Of a stretch of DNA of 64,000 nucleotides, positions 34,040 through 42,181 are shown one piece after another. Positions within the stretch are counted from its first letter, which is position 1; the number at the start of each line of letters is the position of its first letter. Below the pieces are notes generated by a model. The model made no database searches, was not told where the DNA came from, and worked only from the letters and a program-made list of their open reading frames with translations. The DNA comes from Denitrobacterium detoxificans (lineage in GTDB: Bacteria; Actinomycetota; Coriobacteriia; Coriobacteriales; Eggerthellaceae): the NCBI RefSeq assembly GCF_015062615.1, contig NZ_SUUH01000002.1:124001-188000 (forward strand), read 5' to 3'. Position numbers and translations under genes: made by a program.

Positions 34040-34663
34040 ATGGCAAACATTGAAGTTAAGAACACGAGCGGCAAGAAGGTCGAAGTACGCGACCTGAACG
34101 CTGCGGTGTTCGGCATCGAGCCGAACATCCCCGTGATGCATCAGGTCGTGCGCGCCCAGCGTGCTTCCTGGCGCCAGGGTACGCATGACACCAAAACCCG
34201 TGGCCAGGTGCGCGGCGGCGGCAAGAAGCCGTGGCGTCAGAAGGGCACCGGCCGTGCTCGTCAGGGTACGATTCGTGCTCCCCAATGGGCTGGCGGCGGT
34301 ACGGTCTTCGGTCCGCATCCCCGTTCCTACGCTTTCCGCGTGAACAACAAGGAAGTCAAGCTTGCTCTGCGCTCCGCGCTGTCCGCTAAGCTGGCCGACG
34401 AAGAGCTGTACGTTGTCGACGCTTTCGGCTTCGAAGCTCCCAAGACCAAGGATGCGAAGGCTTGCCTCGAGGCTCTGAACGTTTCCGGTCGCACCACGAT
34501 CGTGGTTGGCGACGAAGACGTGAACGCCTACCTCAGCTTCCGCAACCTTCCCCTCGTCGAGGTTATCCCCGTCAGCGAGATGAACACCTACGACCTGGTG
34601 AACAACAAGGCGCTCGTTATCAGCGCCGAGGCTCTGAATCGCATCGAGGAGGTGCTTGCATAA
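34040..34663 (+). CDS. rplD: 50S ribosomal protein L4
   Basis: The 207-residue protein has the exit-tunnel loop region RGQVRGGGKKPWRQKGTGRARQGT and PHPRSYAFRVNNKEV. In some bacteria L4 also represses its own operon. Its stop overlaps the rplW start (TAATG). Confidence 0.97.
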   Translation: MANIEVKNTSGKKVEVRDLNAAVFGIEPNIPVMHQVVRAQRASWRQGTHDTKTRGQVRGGGKKPWRQKGTGRARQGTIRAPQWAGGGTVFGPHPRSYAFRVNNKEVKLALRSALSAKLADEELYVVDAFGFEAPKTKDAKACLEALNVSGRTTIVVGDEDVNAYLSFRNLPLVEVIPVSEMNTYDLVNNKALVISAEALNRIEEVLA

Positions 34664-34947
34664 TGAAGGATCCCCGCGAAGTGATCATCCGCCCCGTCAT
34701 TTCTGAGCATAGCTACGACATGATGGAGAACAACGTTTACACGTTCGAAGTTGCCAAGAGCGCTAACAAGATCGAAATCGCCAAGGCTGTCGAGGAAATC
34801 TTTGACGTCAAGGTCAAGAAGGTCAACACGCTCAACGTGAAGTCCAAGCCGAAGCGTGTCCGCTACACCATGGGCCGCACCCGCACTTGGAAGAAGGCCA
34901 TGGTTACCCTGGCCGAGGGCGACAGCATCGAGCTGTTCACCGCCTAA
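34663..34947 (+). CDS. rplW: 50S ribosomal protein L23
   Basis: The 94-residue protein (MKDPREVIIRPVISEHSY ... FDVKVKKVNTLNVKSKPKR) is L23, which lies at the tunnel exit and docks trigger factor and SRP. It is coupled to rplD. It ends this half of the S10 operon: a terminator follows 23 bases later instead of rplB. Confidence 0.97.
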   Translation: MKDPREVIIRPVISEHSYDMMENNVYTFEVAKSANKIEIAKAVEEIFDVKVKKVNTLNVKSKPKRVRYTMGRTRTWKKAMVTLAEGDSIELFTA

Positions 34948-34970
34948 ATCTAGCTTATTCGCTAGTTTTG

Positions 34971-35002
34971 AAGAGCACCTGGCTTATGCTGGGTGCTCTT
35001 TT
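34971..35002 (+). terminator. Intrinsic terminator after rplW
   Basis: AAGAGCACC (34971-34979) pairs exactly with GGTGCTCTT (34992-35000), followed by TTTT. It ends the rpsL-to-rplW transcript and confirms that the S10 operon is truly split. Confidence 0.9.
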
Positions 35003-35017
35003 CGTTGCTGGGGTGTT

Positions 35018-35276
35018 CGACCTGGGGGAGGGGCGTGCCCCGCAACCCCTCTGGCACACCCGCTCCGCTGCTCGCGTGGTTTTGGCCCCACACGGGCCAA
35101 AACCTACGCTCGTGCGCTCGCTGCTTCATGCATTTACTTGGCGCTGCTCGGGGGTTGCCGACGTTTGTCGGAAGCTTCGCTTCCTCCTCCGTCGGCAACC
35201 CCCGAGTTCAGCGCCTTTTGTATGGCTTTCAGAGTGTGCCAGAGGGGTTGCGGGGCACGCCCCTTGCCGCAGGTCG
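35018..35276 (-). repeat. Multi-stem repeat, copy A (reverse orientation)
   Basis: The outer stem is a perfect 30-bp inverted repeat (35030-35059 with 35234-35263), extended by CGACCTG/CAGGTCG after an internal loop. Inside are hairpin P3 (35078-35104, GGTTTTGGCCC/GGGCCAAAACC) and hairpin P2 (35147-35163 with 35190-35206, 17 bp, closed further by GGCGCT/AGCGCC). The P2 loop holds a sub-hairpin GGAAGC/GCTTCC. Linkers match copies B and C, including AGCGAGCGCACGAGC and CGAGCAGCGGAGCGGG on the minus strand. No ORF is convincing. Confidence 0.85.
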
Positions 35277-35788
35277 GATTGAGCTACAACAAAGGCGTCT
35301 AATCGTCGCACCCTGTGGGGAGCATCGCTGCGCTCGCTCTTCTTGCTGATGGGTTTGCCTATTCCCGGGCGGTGGCCAGTTCGCTAACTGGGATCGCTTA
35401 AAACGTTCGGCAACTGTAGCTGTTGCCGATGCTTCTCCCCTTAATTGCTTTCGTTGGGGCTATTTGGATTAGCCGTGCTTGTTGTCAGGGCTGGATTCGC
35501 TGCGCGAATCGGCGCCTTCGCCCAGCTTGGGGTATGGGGTGGGTTATTGCCTGTTCGGCTGTTGGATTGCCGAATAGTCACTGACTTTCGTTGTGCGCAC
35601 CATTGGTTCGGCTCGTAACGTACTGGCGATGCTGCGGGCCTACGGCCCGCAGCGAGCGGGATGGATGCCGTCCTTGGTTGGGTTCGAGCAGGTCGAAAAC
35701 CGATTTAAGCGAGGCTGCTATTTGCCCATCGTGGGGAAGTCTTACCAGGTCGTTAAGCATCCGACCTGCGCACGGTAGTAAGTTGAAC
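35277..35788. other. Non-coding region between inverted repeat copies A and B
   Basis: About 510 bases without a supported gene. It holds small hairpins: GAGC-(12)-GCTC at 35321-35340, whose loop is close to the GAGCGNAGCGAA loop seen near copy C; GATTCG/CGAATC near 35493; and GCTGCGGGCC-TAC-GGCCCGCAGC near 35632. It looks like decayed repeat material. No promoter is clear. Confidence 0.5.
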
Positions 35789-36047
35789 CGGGTAGGTCGG
35801 GCGGCCACATGGCCCCGTAGGGACACTGTGAAAGCAAAAAAATAAAGCGCTATGCTCGGGGTTGCGGCGTAGAGAGCGGGAAGCAAAGCTTCACGCAAAT
35901 CTACGCCGCAACCCCGAGCAGCGCGAAGTGAAAGCATGAACCAGCGAGCGCACGAGCGTAGGTTTCGGCCCGTGCGGGGCCGAAACCACGCGAGCAGCGG
36001 AGCGGGTGTCCCAAAGGGGCCATGCGGCCGCCCGACCGGACAACCCG
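35789..36047 (+). repeat. Multi-stem repeat, copy B
   Basis: The outer stem pairs 35795-35826 with 36006-36037 (32 positions, four mismatched), with an extra CGGGT/ACCCG outside. P2 pairs CTCGGGGTTGCGGCGTAGA (35855-35873) with 35900-35918, 19 bp perfect, closed by GCGCT/AGCGC. The P2 loop has a GAAGC-AAA-GCTTC sub-hairpin. P3 pairs GGTTTCGGCCC (35961-35971) with 35977-35987. The linker GCATGAACCAGCGAGCGC is identical to copy C. It ends eight bases from the flippase stop and may also end that transcript. Confidence 0.85.
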
Positions 36048-36054
36048 AAAAAGC

Positions 36055-37131
36055 TTACTGCCGCGTAAGCGTCTTGGAATGGTTCACGACCAGCGTAAGC
36101 AGCATTCCAACGACGATGGGGAAGTAGAAGGTGAGCAACCTCCAGATGAAGGTGGAAAGGGCCACTACGGCTGCATTGGGGTAGATGGTGCTGAAGAAGA
36201 GTGCGTACGAGCTCTCGGCGGCGCCCACGGCACCGGGGGTGGGAACGAACGACGAGATCATGTACACGAACGCCTGGCAGGAAATGATTGAAAGGAAGTC
36301 GGCATCTACGTAACCAAATCCTCGATAGATGACGTACGAGATGGAGAAGTATTCAGCCAGCTGCACGAATGTAACGGCAGACGACTTCGCCAGCAGCTTG
36401 GGCTCCTTCAGGAGGAACTGAATCTCGTTGTAGGCGTCGCTGATCTGCTTGTCTGCCCAGGCGATGGAGCCATCCAAATCCTTGACAAGGTGAATCTTCG
36501 CGCCCAAGCGCAAAACGACGTGCACGACATGCTGCGTACCGGAGCGCCAGAAGGCCAGTAGAAGGAGCATGGTCATAAGGCCCAGGCCACCGATGAAGCC
36601 AACGATAACGAGTGCCATGAGGGCGGGGTTTTCGTTGGTGAAGTACGTAAAGCGCAGAAGCAGCACGATAGCGCAGAACGTGGTGGTGGAGAGCTGGTAC
36701 GAGATGAACCTGCATAGCAGCATGGGGATTGACTTCGAGTACGGCATGCCGAAACGGCGATAGTAGTACGCTTGGAAGGGCTGGCCGCCACTGGAAAGCG
36801 GCGTGACGCAGTTGAAGTACTGCCCGATGACGGTAACGATATTTGTCTTGTAGAACTTGAAGCCAGGGTGCATCTTGTTAGCGAAAATCTGAATGCATAC
36901 GCTTTCGAGCACCCAGTAGAGCACCACCATGAACAGGGCAAGCGTGAGCCACGTCCAGCGAATGTCGCTTACTGCTTCGGCCAGTTCGCTGGCTTCGCCG
37001 CCGATGAAAAGATACACGCACAGAAGGCCAAATGCCAGAATGAGCAGGACGATGTTAAGAATCTTCCCCTTGATATGGGGTTCTTCGATAACTTCTTCTT
37101 CGTCGACTATCGGCTTTTCCGTGTCCCGCAT
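36055..37131 (-). CDS. Flippase-like / lysylphosphatidylglycerol synthase transmembrane family protein
   Basis: The ATG at 37131 (MRDTEKPIV) follows GGGAAAGG. The 358-residue protein has an acidic cytoplasmic N-terminus, then about eight membrane helices with family landmarks SDIRWTWLTLALFMVVLYWVLE, QYFNCVTPLSSGGQPFQAYYYRR and SSFVPTPGAVGAAESSYAL. These match the MprF/AglD-type flippase-like domain that moves lipid-linked molecules across the membrane. It lies 50 bases downstream of a glycosyltransferase on the same strand, suggesting joint synthesis and export of a glycolipid. Both genes run against the ribosomal operon. Confidence 0.85.
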   Translation of the reverse strand: MRDTEKPIVDEEEVIEEPHIKGKILNIVLLILAFGLLCVYLFIGGEASELAEAVSDIRWTWLTLALFMVVLYWVLESVCIQIFANKMHPGFKFYKTNIVTVIGQYFNCVTPLSSGGQPFQAYYYRRFGMPYSKSIPMLLCRFISYQLSTTTFCAIVLLLRFTYFTNENPALMALVIVGFIGGLGLMTMLLLLAFWRSGTQHVVHVVLRLGAKIHLVKDLDGSIAWADKQISDAYNEIQFLLKEPKLLAKSSAVTFVQLAEYFSISYVIYRGFGYVDADFLSIISCQAFVYMISSFVPTPGAVGAAESSYALFFSTIYPNAAVVALSTFIWRLLTFYFPIVVGMLLTLVVNHSKTLTRQ

Positions 37132-37181
37132 GGGTGCCTTTCCCTGCAAGTCCCTCGTGCGTATCCCCCTTCGAAGCGGGA

Positions 37182-38204
37182 TTACGCGAACTTGAAAATC
37201 CTGTTCACAAATGAATATACGCCACGAGCCAGGGCACGGCCGATGGGGGTGTGACGATACGTCCATCCGGCCATGGAATGCTTTACGAAGCGATACATGG
37301 CGGAATCGTTCTCCTCAAGGTACTTCCAGATGGAGCGAACTTCGGCGATTGATGCCGCAGTGTTGATTTTAAACAGGTAAATGGTCGATACCGTCATCAT
37401 GGTGGACAGGTATCGCGCGATGCTGTCGGCCATTTGCGGGCTCTTCGCACGAAGCTCTTCGTAATTGAAGTCGTCGATGACGTGACGCGTTGCCTGCAGC
37501 TGCTCGCTGATGTGCTTCTTCAAAACCTCGATCTCGATGGATTGGCCCTCGCGGCCGATGAGGTAGAAGTACAGATCGACATCCATATAGTACAGGTTGC
37601 GCACGTGGGGAAGTGGATGTAGAGCGTAGATGCTGTCCATGTAGGCAGCATGCTCGGGAAGCTTCAGGTCGCTTTCGCGCAAGGTCTGCACGCGATACGT
37701 CATGGCGTGCATCATGAAGTACTCCGAAATGGAGGGGTTCTTCGTATCGGCCCACGTGAAAACGCGGTCACGCGGCATCATGTTGCGGTAGCTGATTTGC
37801 TTGGTGGACTTGTCGGCCACGTGGTCGTACACGAAGTTCGTTACGAACAAATCGACCTGCGCATTTTCGGCTTCAAGTTCCTCGATCTTGCGAACAACGC
37901 GTTCGAGCGCTTCGGCGTCGAGATGATCGTCGGAATCGAGCACCAGCATGAACGTGCCCTGTGCCTCGCGGAGGGCGTGGTTGATTGCGCCGCCCCAGCC
38001 GGCATTTTCCTGATGGAAGACGCGTACGCTTTCGGGATAGCGCTGCTGATAGCCTTCCAGGATGGAAAGCGTTTCATCGGTGGATCCATCGTCGATGGCA
38101 ACGATTTCGATGCCCGAAACCTTGTCGAGCAGGGAGTCGAAGCACTGGTCGAGGTACTCCGCGGTGTTGTAACACGGCATCGCTATGGTAAGCGTGGGGT
38201 TCAA
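37182..38204 (-). CDS. Family 2 glycosyltransferase
   Basis: The TTG at 38204 is chosen because AAGGAGG lies nine bases upstream and the protein then begins NPTLTIAMPCYNTAEYL; the ATG at 38234 lacks a ribosome site. The 340-residue GT-A fold enzyme shows IEIVAIDDGSTDETLSIL, QENAGWGGAINHAL and the DxD metal motif in MLVLDSDDHLD. It would transfer a sugar from a nucleotide donor at the cytoplasmic membrane face. The partner is probably the flippase-like protein just downstream; acceptor unknown. Confidence 0.9.
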   Translation of the reverse strand: MNPTLTIAMPCYNTAEYLDQCFDSLLDKVSGIEIVAIDDGSTDETLSILEGYQQRYPESVRVFHQENAGWGGAINHALREAQGTFMLVLDSDDHLDAEALERVVRKIEELEAENAQVDLFVTNFVYDHVADKSTKQISYRNMMPRDRVFTWADTKNPSISEYFMMHAMTYRVQTLRESDLKLPEHAAYMDSIYALHPLPHVRNLYYMDVDLYFYLIGREGQSIEIEVLKKHISEQLQATRHVIDDFNYEELRAKSPQMADSIARYLSTMMTVSTIYLFKINTAASIAEVRSIWKYLEENDSAMYRFVKHSMAGWTYRHTPIGRALARGVYSFVNRIFKFA

Positions 38205-38563
38205 ACCTCTGATCCTCCTTGGGCATTCGGGCACAACGCGCCTATTTTATCAGTAGGCCCCAATATGGGGCGTGATAATCATGGTAAGCCTACATATATA
38301 CGGGGTCACTTTATGGGGTGGGGAAGCGGGAATGGTGGAGAATCGGTTTGGGGGCTCTCATGCGTCGATCTGCCCTATATAGTATGTATGTCGCTCGGGG
38401 TTTGCCCGTATCGCTGGTTGCGTCCTCGAAGCTTCTTTGCCGTATGCGCCCCGCTTTGCGCGTACGCTCTATCTATCGCAAGCGTGATTGTGACTATTTA
38501 GTGGGTCCCTTGCGAGTGCTCCCTTTCCTATCTACAATACATCTTTGCGTCACTGTGTGTATG
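38205..38563. other. Non-coding region upstream of the rplB operon
   Basis: No gene is supported. It includes TACATATATA at 38291-38300, similar to sequence upstream of the rpsL and tRNA-tuf promoters, and TATATAGTATGT near 38380. The rest carries the divergent promoters for the glycosyltransferase and rplB. Apparent ORFs here lack ribosome sites. Confidence 0.4.
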
Positions 38564-38581
38564 GATACACCCGGGCGCGTG
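38564..38581 (+). promoter_or_regulatory. Shared 18-bp motif upstream of rplB
   Basis: GATACACCCGGGCGCGTG is identical to the rpsL copy except at one base and to the tRNA-tuf copy except at one base. A clear consensus promoter does not follow; the best guess is GTAACA with an AACTAT-like -10 about 18 bases on. Expression here may depend on the factor bound at the motif. Confidence 0.65.
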
Positions 38582-38666
38582 GTAACAAACGGGGTCGTAA
38601 GTTCAAACTATCCCAGGTTTGGGCTAAGCGGCGATCGTGTGCCACAGAGACAGAAAGGAAATTTGA

Positions 38667-39497
38667 ATGGGAGTCAAGCAATTCAAGCCGACTAGCCCCG
38701 GCCGACGCTTCCAGACGGTCTCCGACTTCGCGGAGATCACGACGGATAAGCCGGAAAAGTCGCTGCTGCGTCCTCTGCCGAAGAAGGCAGGTCGCAACAA
38801 CTACGGTCGCATCACCACCCGCCATCAGGGCGGCGGCGTGAAGCGTCGTTATCGTCTTATCGATTTCAAGCGCAACAAGGACGGCGTGCCCGCCAAGGTT
38901 GCCACCATCGAATACGACCCGAATCGCAGCGCTCGCATCGCTCTGCTCCACTACGTGGACGGCGAGAAGCGCTACATTCTGCATCCGAAGGGTCTGTGCG
39001 TGGGTGATACGGTGCTTTCCGGCGAAGGTGCCGACATCAAGCCCGGCAACGCCATGCCTCTTTCGGCTATCCCCGTTGGTACGCTCGTGCATGCCGTCGA
39101 GCTGCAGCCCGGCAAGGGTGCTGCCCTGGCTCGTTCCGCTGGCACCAGCATCCAGCTCATGGGTAAGGAAGGCGACTACGCTATCCTGCGTATGCCCTCT
39201 TCCGAAATGCGCCGCGTGCTCGTAACCTGCCGCGCCACCATCGGCGAGGTTGGCAATGCCGAGCATGGCAACATCAAGATCGGCAAGGCTGGCCGCAAGC
39301 GCTGGATGGGCGTCCGTCCCACCGTTCGCGGTACCGTCATGAACCCCGTCGACCATCCCCATGGTGGTGGCGAGGGCAAGAACAAGACCGCCGGTCGTCA
39401 TCCTGTTTCTCCGTGGGGCGTTCCCACCAAGGGCCATCGCACCCGCAACCCGAAGAAGGCTTCGAGCCGCCTGATCATCCGTCGTCGCAAGAAGTAG
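38667..39497 (+). CDS. rplB: 50S ribosomal protein L2
   Basis: The 276-residue protein (GVKQFKPTSPGRRFQTVSDF) has the L2 signature VDHPHGGGEGKNKTAGRHPVSPWG near the C-terminus. It is essential for subunit joining and peptidyl transfer. It is the first gene of the second ribosomal unit, separated from rplW by 3.7 kb. AGAAAGGAAA precedes the ATG. Confidence 0.97.
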   Translation: MGVKQFKPTSPGRRFQTVSDFAEITTDKPEKSLLRPLPKKAGRNNYGRITTRHQGGGVKRRYRLIDFKRNKDGVPAKVATIEYDPNRSARIALLHYVDGEKRYILHPKGLCVGDTVLSGEGADIKPGNAMPLSAIPVGTLVHAVELQPGKGAALARSAGTSIQLMGKEGDYAILRMPSSEMRRVLVTCRATIGEVGNAEHGNIKIGKAGRKRWMGVRPTVRGTVMNPVDHPHGGGEGKNKTAGRHPVSPWGVPTKGHRTRNPKKASSRLIIRRRKK

Positions 39498-39519
39498 CGC
39501 GAATTAGCTAGGAGTTAAT

Positions 39520-39777
39520 GTGAGCAGAAGTTTGAAAAAAGGTCCCTTTGTGGAACCGCGCCTTCTCAATCGCATCGATGCGATGAACGCTGCGGGCACG
39601 AAGGACGTCGTCAAGACCTGGTCCCGTTCTAGCACCATCTTCCCGGAAATGGTGGGTCACACCATCGCCGTTCATGATGGTCGCAAGCACGTGCCGGTAT
39701 ACATCACCGAATCCATGGTTGGCCACAAGCTGGGAGAGTTCGCTCCCACGCGTACGTTCCGCGGCCATGCGAAATAA
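39520..39777 (+). CDS. rpsS: 30S ribosomal protein S19
   Basis: The 85-residue protein (SRSLKKGPFVEPRLL ... SRSSTIFPEMVGHTIAVHDG ... GEFAPTRTFRGH) starts at GTG 39520 after AGGAG. The bases read ATGTGAGC, so an out-of-frame ATG-TGA start-stop overlaps the true GTG. S19 binds S13 in the 30S head. Confidence 0.96.
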   Translation: MSRSLKKGPFVEPRLLNRIDAMNAAGTKDVVKTWSRSSTIFPEMVGHTIAVHDGRKHVPVYITESMVGHKLGEFAPTRTFRGHAK

Positions 39778-39794
39778 GTAGGGAGGGATAGAAC

Positions 39795-40136
39795 ATGGAA
39801 GCTAAAGCAATCGCTCGCTACGTGCGCGTCTCGCCCCGCAAGGCTCGCATCGTCGTAGACCAGGTGCGCGGCAAGTCCGTAATCCAGGCTCGTGAGATCC
39901 TGGCTTACACCGAACGCGCTATCGCCGAAACCGTCGAGAAGACGCTCAACTCGGCCGTTGCCAACGCAGAGCACAAGGATCATGTAAACGCCAATCAGCT
40001 CGTGGTCAAGGCCGCCTACGTCGACGAAGGCCCCACGCTGAAGCGCATTCGTCCTCGTGCAAAGGGCTCCGCGTCGCGCATCCGCAAGCGCACGAGCCAC
40101 ATCACCATTATCGTTGGCACCCGAGAGGAGGCATAA
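39795..40136 (+). CDS. rplV: 50S ribosomal protein L22
   Basis: The 113-residue protein (EAKAIARYVRVSPRKARIVVDQVRGKS) ends in the conserved tunnel-hairpin region RIRPRAKGSASRIRKRTSHITIIV. It is 17 bases after rpsS with RBS GGGAGGG. Confidence 0.97.
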   Translation: MEAKAIARYVRVSPRKARIVVDQVRGKSVIQAREILAYTERAIAETVEKTLNSAVANAEHKDHVNANQLVVKAAYVDEGPTLKRIRPRAKGSASRIRKRTSHITIIVGTREEA

Positions 40137-40141
40137 AACAC

Positions 40142-40849
40142 ATGGGACAGAAAGTCAGCCCCACCGGCTTCCGCCTCGGCGTCATCGAAAACTGGCGCAG
40201 CCGCTGGTATGCCGATAAGGATTACGCGTCTACGCTGGAAAACGACCTCGCTATTCGCGAATACCTCGACAAGCAGCTCGCTCGTGCAGCCGTTTCCAAG
40301 GTTGAAATCGAGCGCGCCGGCGACAAGATCAAAATCATCATCACCACGGCTCGCCCGGGTGTTGTGATTGGCAAGAAGGGCGCTGAAATCGATGCGCTTC
40401 GCAAGAAGCTCTCGAAGGTGGCCAACGGCCCCGTCAGCGTCGAAGTTGTCGAAATCAAGCGTCCCGAACTCGACGCTACCCTTATTGCCCAGTCTGTGGC
40501 CGAGCAGCTGGAAGGCCGCGTTGCCTTCCGTCGCGCCATGCGCAAGGCTGTTCAGTCCGCTCGCAAGAGCGGTGCCAAGGGCATCCGTATCCAGTGCGCC
40601 GGCCGTCTGGGTGGCGCTGAGATGAGCCGCCGCGAGTGGTATCGCGAGGGTCGCGTGCCCCTGCATACCCTGCGTGCGAAGATCGACTACGGTTTCTACA
40701 CCGCTAACACTCAGATGGGCGCCATTGGCGTTCAGGTGTGGGTGTACCACGGCGAGGTCATGCCGGGCCAGAAGGCTCCGGAACCCGCTCTGGAGGGCTC
40801 TAGCTCCCGTCCTAACCGTCGTCGTAACAACGATAGGGGGAACAAATAA
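40142..40849 (+). CDS. rpsC: 30S ribosomal protein S3
   Basis: The 235-residue protein (GQKVSPTGFRLGVIENWRSRWYADKDY) includes the KH-domain GVVIGKKGAEID and GARIQ-type helicase face (GRLGGAEMSRREWYREGRVPLHTLRAKIDYG). It forms the mRNA entry site. Its stop overlaps the rplP start (TAATG). Confidence 0.97.
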   Translation: MGQKVSPTGFRLGVIENWRSRWYADKDYASTLENDLAIREYLDKQLARAAVSKVEIERAGDKIKIIITTARPGVVIGKKGAEIDALRKKLSKVANGPVSVEVVEIKRPELDATLIAQSVAEQLEGRVAFRRAMRKAVQSARKSGAKGIRIQCAGRLGGAEMSRREWYREGRVPLHTLRAKIDYGFYTANTQMGAIGVQVWVYHGEVMPGQKAPEPALEGSSSRPNRRRNNDRGNK

Positions 40850-41271
40850 TGCTAGTACCCAAGCGTGTAAAGCATCGTAAGGTGCAGCGTGGCTCCATGA
40901 AGGGCAAGGCCAAGGGCGGTACGCGTCTGAACCATGGCCAGTGGGGCATCCAGGCTCTCGAAGCTCATTGGATCACCAACCGTCAGATCGAGGCTGCTCG
41001 TATCGCCATCACGCGTCAGATGAAGCGTGGCGGTAAGGTTTGGATCACGATCTTCCCTGACAAGCCCATTACCCAGAAGCCGGCTGAAACCCGCATGGGT
41101 TCCGGTAAGGGTAACCCCGAGGCTTGGGTTGCCGTCGTGAAGCCCGGCCGCATCATGTTCGAGGTTGCTGACGTTGACGAGGAAACCGCCAAGGAAGCAC
41201 TTCGTCTGGCCATCAACAAGCTGCCCATCAAGTGCAAGATTGTCTCTCGCGAAACGGAGGGCCAGGAATAA
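40849..41271 (+). CDS. rplP: 50S ribosomal protein L16
   Basis: The 140-residue protein (VPKRVKHRKVQRGSMKGKAKGG ... RMGSGKGNPEAWVAVVKPGRIMFEV) is L16, at the A-site of the 50S subunit. Its start overlaps the rpsC stop and its stop overlaps the rpmC start (TAATG), giving a coupled trio. Confidence 0.97.
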   Translation: MLVPKRVKHRKVQRGSMKGKAKGGTRLNHGQWGIQALEAHWITNRQIEAARIAITRQMKRGGKVWITIFPDKPITQKPAETRMGSGKGNPEAWVAVVKPGRIMFEVADVDEETAKEALRLAINKLPIKCKIVSRETEGQE

Positions 41272-41465
41272 TGAAGGCTAGCGAAATCCGTGAACTTTCC
41301 GCCGACGACCTGCAGGCGAAGCTGAAGGAGGCGCGTGCCGAGCTGTTCAATCTTCGTTTCCAGATGGCCACCAGCCAGCTGGACAACACGGCTCGCGTCA
41401 AGCAGGTAAAGAAGGACATTGCGCGCATCCAGACCGAAATGCGCGCCCGTGAGCTCTCCGCATAA
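41271..41465 (+). CDS. rpmC: 50S ribosomal protein L29
   Basis: The 64-residue helical-hairpin protein (MKASEIRELSADDLQAKL ... FNLRFQMATSQLDNTARVKQVKKDIARIQTEM) begins at ATG 41271 overlapping the rplP stop. L29 lies at the exit tunnel near L23. Confidence 0.96.
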   Translation: MKASEIRELSADDLQAKLKEARAELFNLRFQMATSQLDNTARVKQVKKDIARIQTEMRARELSA

Positions 41466-41496
41466 GTCAAGAGCGAACTGAAAGGACTTAAAGAGT

Positions 41497-41757
41497 ATGA
41501 GTGAAGAACGCAACTCTCGCAAAGTTCGCCAGGGCATCGTGGTGAGCACCGCTGGCGACAAGACGTGCGTTGTCGAGGTCAAGGAGCGCAAGCCCCATCC
41601 GATCTACGGCAAGATGATGACGACCACGAAGAAGTTCCATGCGCACGATGAGAACAACGAGACGGGCGTGGGCGACACCGTTCGCATCATGGAGACCCGT
41701 CCGCTGTCCAAGATGAAGCGCTGGCGCCTCATCGAAATCGTCGAGAAGGCCAAATAG
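41497..41757 (+). CDS. rpsQ: 30S ribosomal protein S17
   Basis: The 86-residue OB-fold protein (RKVRQGIVVSTAGDKTCVVEV ... FHAHDENNETGVGDTVRIMETRPLSK) matches S17. RBS AAAGGA lies 11 bases upstream; the gene is 31 bases after rpmC. Confidence 0.97.
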   Translation: MSEERNSRKVRQGIVVSTAGDKTCVVEVKERKPHPIYGKMMTTTKKFHAHDENNETGVGDTVRIMETRPLSKMKRWRLIEIVEKAK

Positions 41758-41796
41758 TTTGCCCCGTGCGAACTAATCGTAAGGAAGGTTTTAGCA

Positions 41797-42165
41797 ATGA
41801 TTCAGATGCAAACCATGCTCGCGGTGGCCGACAACTCCGGCGCTCGCAAGGTGCAGTGCATCAAGGTCCTCGGCGGCTCCAAGCGCCGTTACGCTGGCCT
41901 GGGTGACGTTATCATCTGCAGCGTTAAAGAGGCACTGCCCAACGGCAACGTGAAGAAGGGCGAAGTCGTCCGTTGCGTTGTCGTGCGCCAGAAGAAGGAA
42001 GTGCGCCGCAAGGATGGCAGCTACATCAAGTTCGATCAGAACGCTGCTGTTCTGATCAACGCCGATGGCTCGCCCCGTGGCACGCGTATCTTCGGGCCTG
42101 TTGCCCGCGAACTGCGCGACAAGAAGTACATGAAGATCGTGTCCCTGGCACCCGAGACGCTGTAG
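41797..42165 (+). CDS. rplN: 50S ribosomal protein L14
   Basis: The 122-residue protein (IQMQTMLAVADNSGARKVQCIKVLGGSKRRYAGLGD) is full-length L14, ending FGPVARELRDKKYMKIVSLAPETL. It sits at the subunit interface and binds L19 and silencing factors. RBS AAGGAAGG. Confidence 0.97.
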   Translation: MIQMQTMLAVADNSGARKVQCIKVLGGSKRRYAGLGDVIICSVKEALPNGNVKKGEVVRCVVVRQKKEVRRKDGSYIKFDQNAAVLINADGSPRGTRIFGPVARELRDKKYMKIVSLAPETL

Positions 42166-42181
42166 GGGAGGGTAGAAGTAC

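Noticed and set aside
34993..35349. Several overlapping ORFs of 60-150 codons on both strands in repeat copy A and its surroundings
   Set aside because: They follow the inverted-repeat structure, differ between copies and lack ribosome sites. The similar peptides from A, B and C arise from shared non-coding linkers.
35030..36047. Inverted copies A and B as the ends of an insertion sequence
   Set aside because: No transposase frame lies between or beside them, no target-site duplication was found, and each copy is itself a complete folded unit with different arms.
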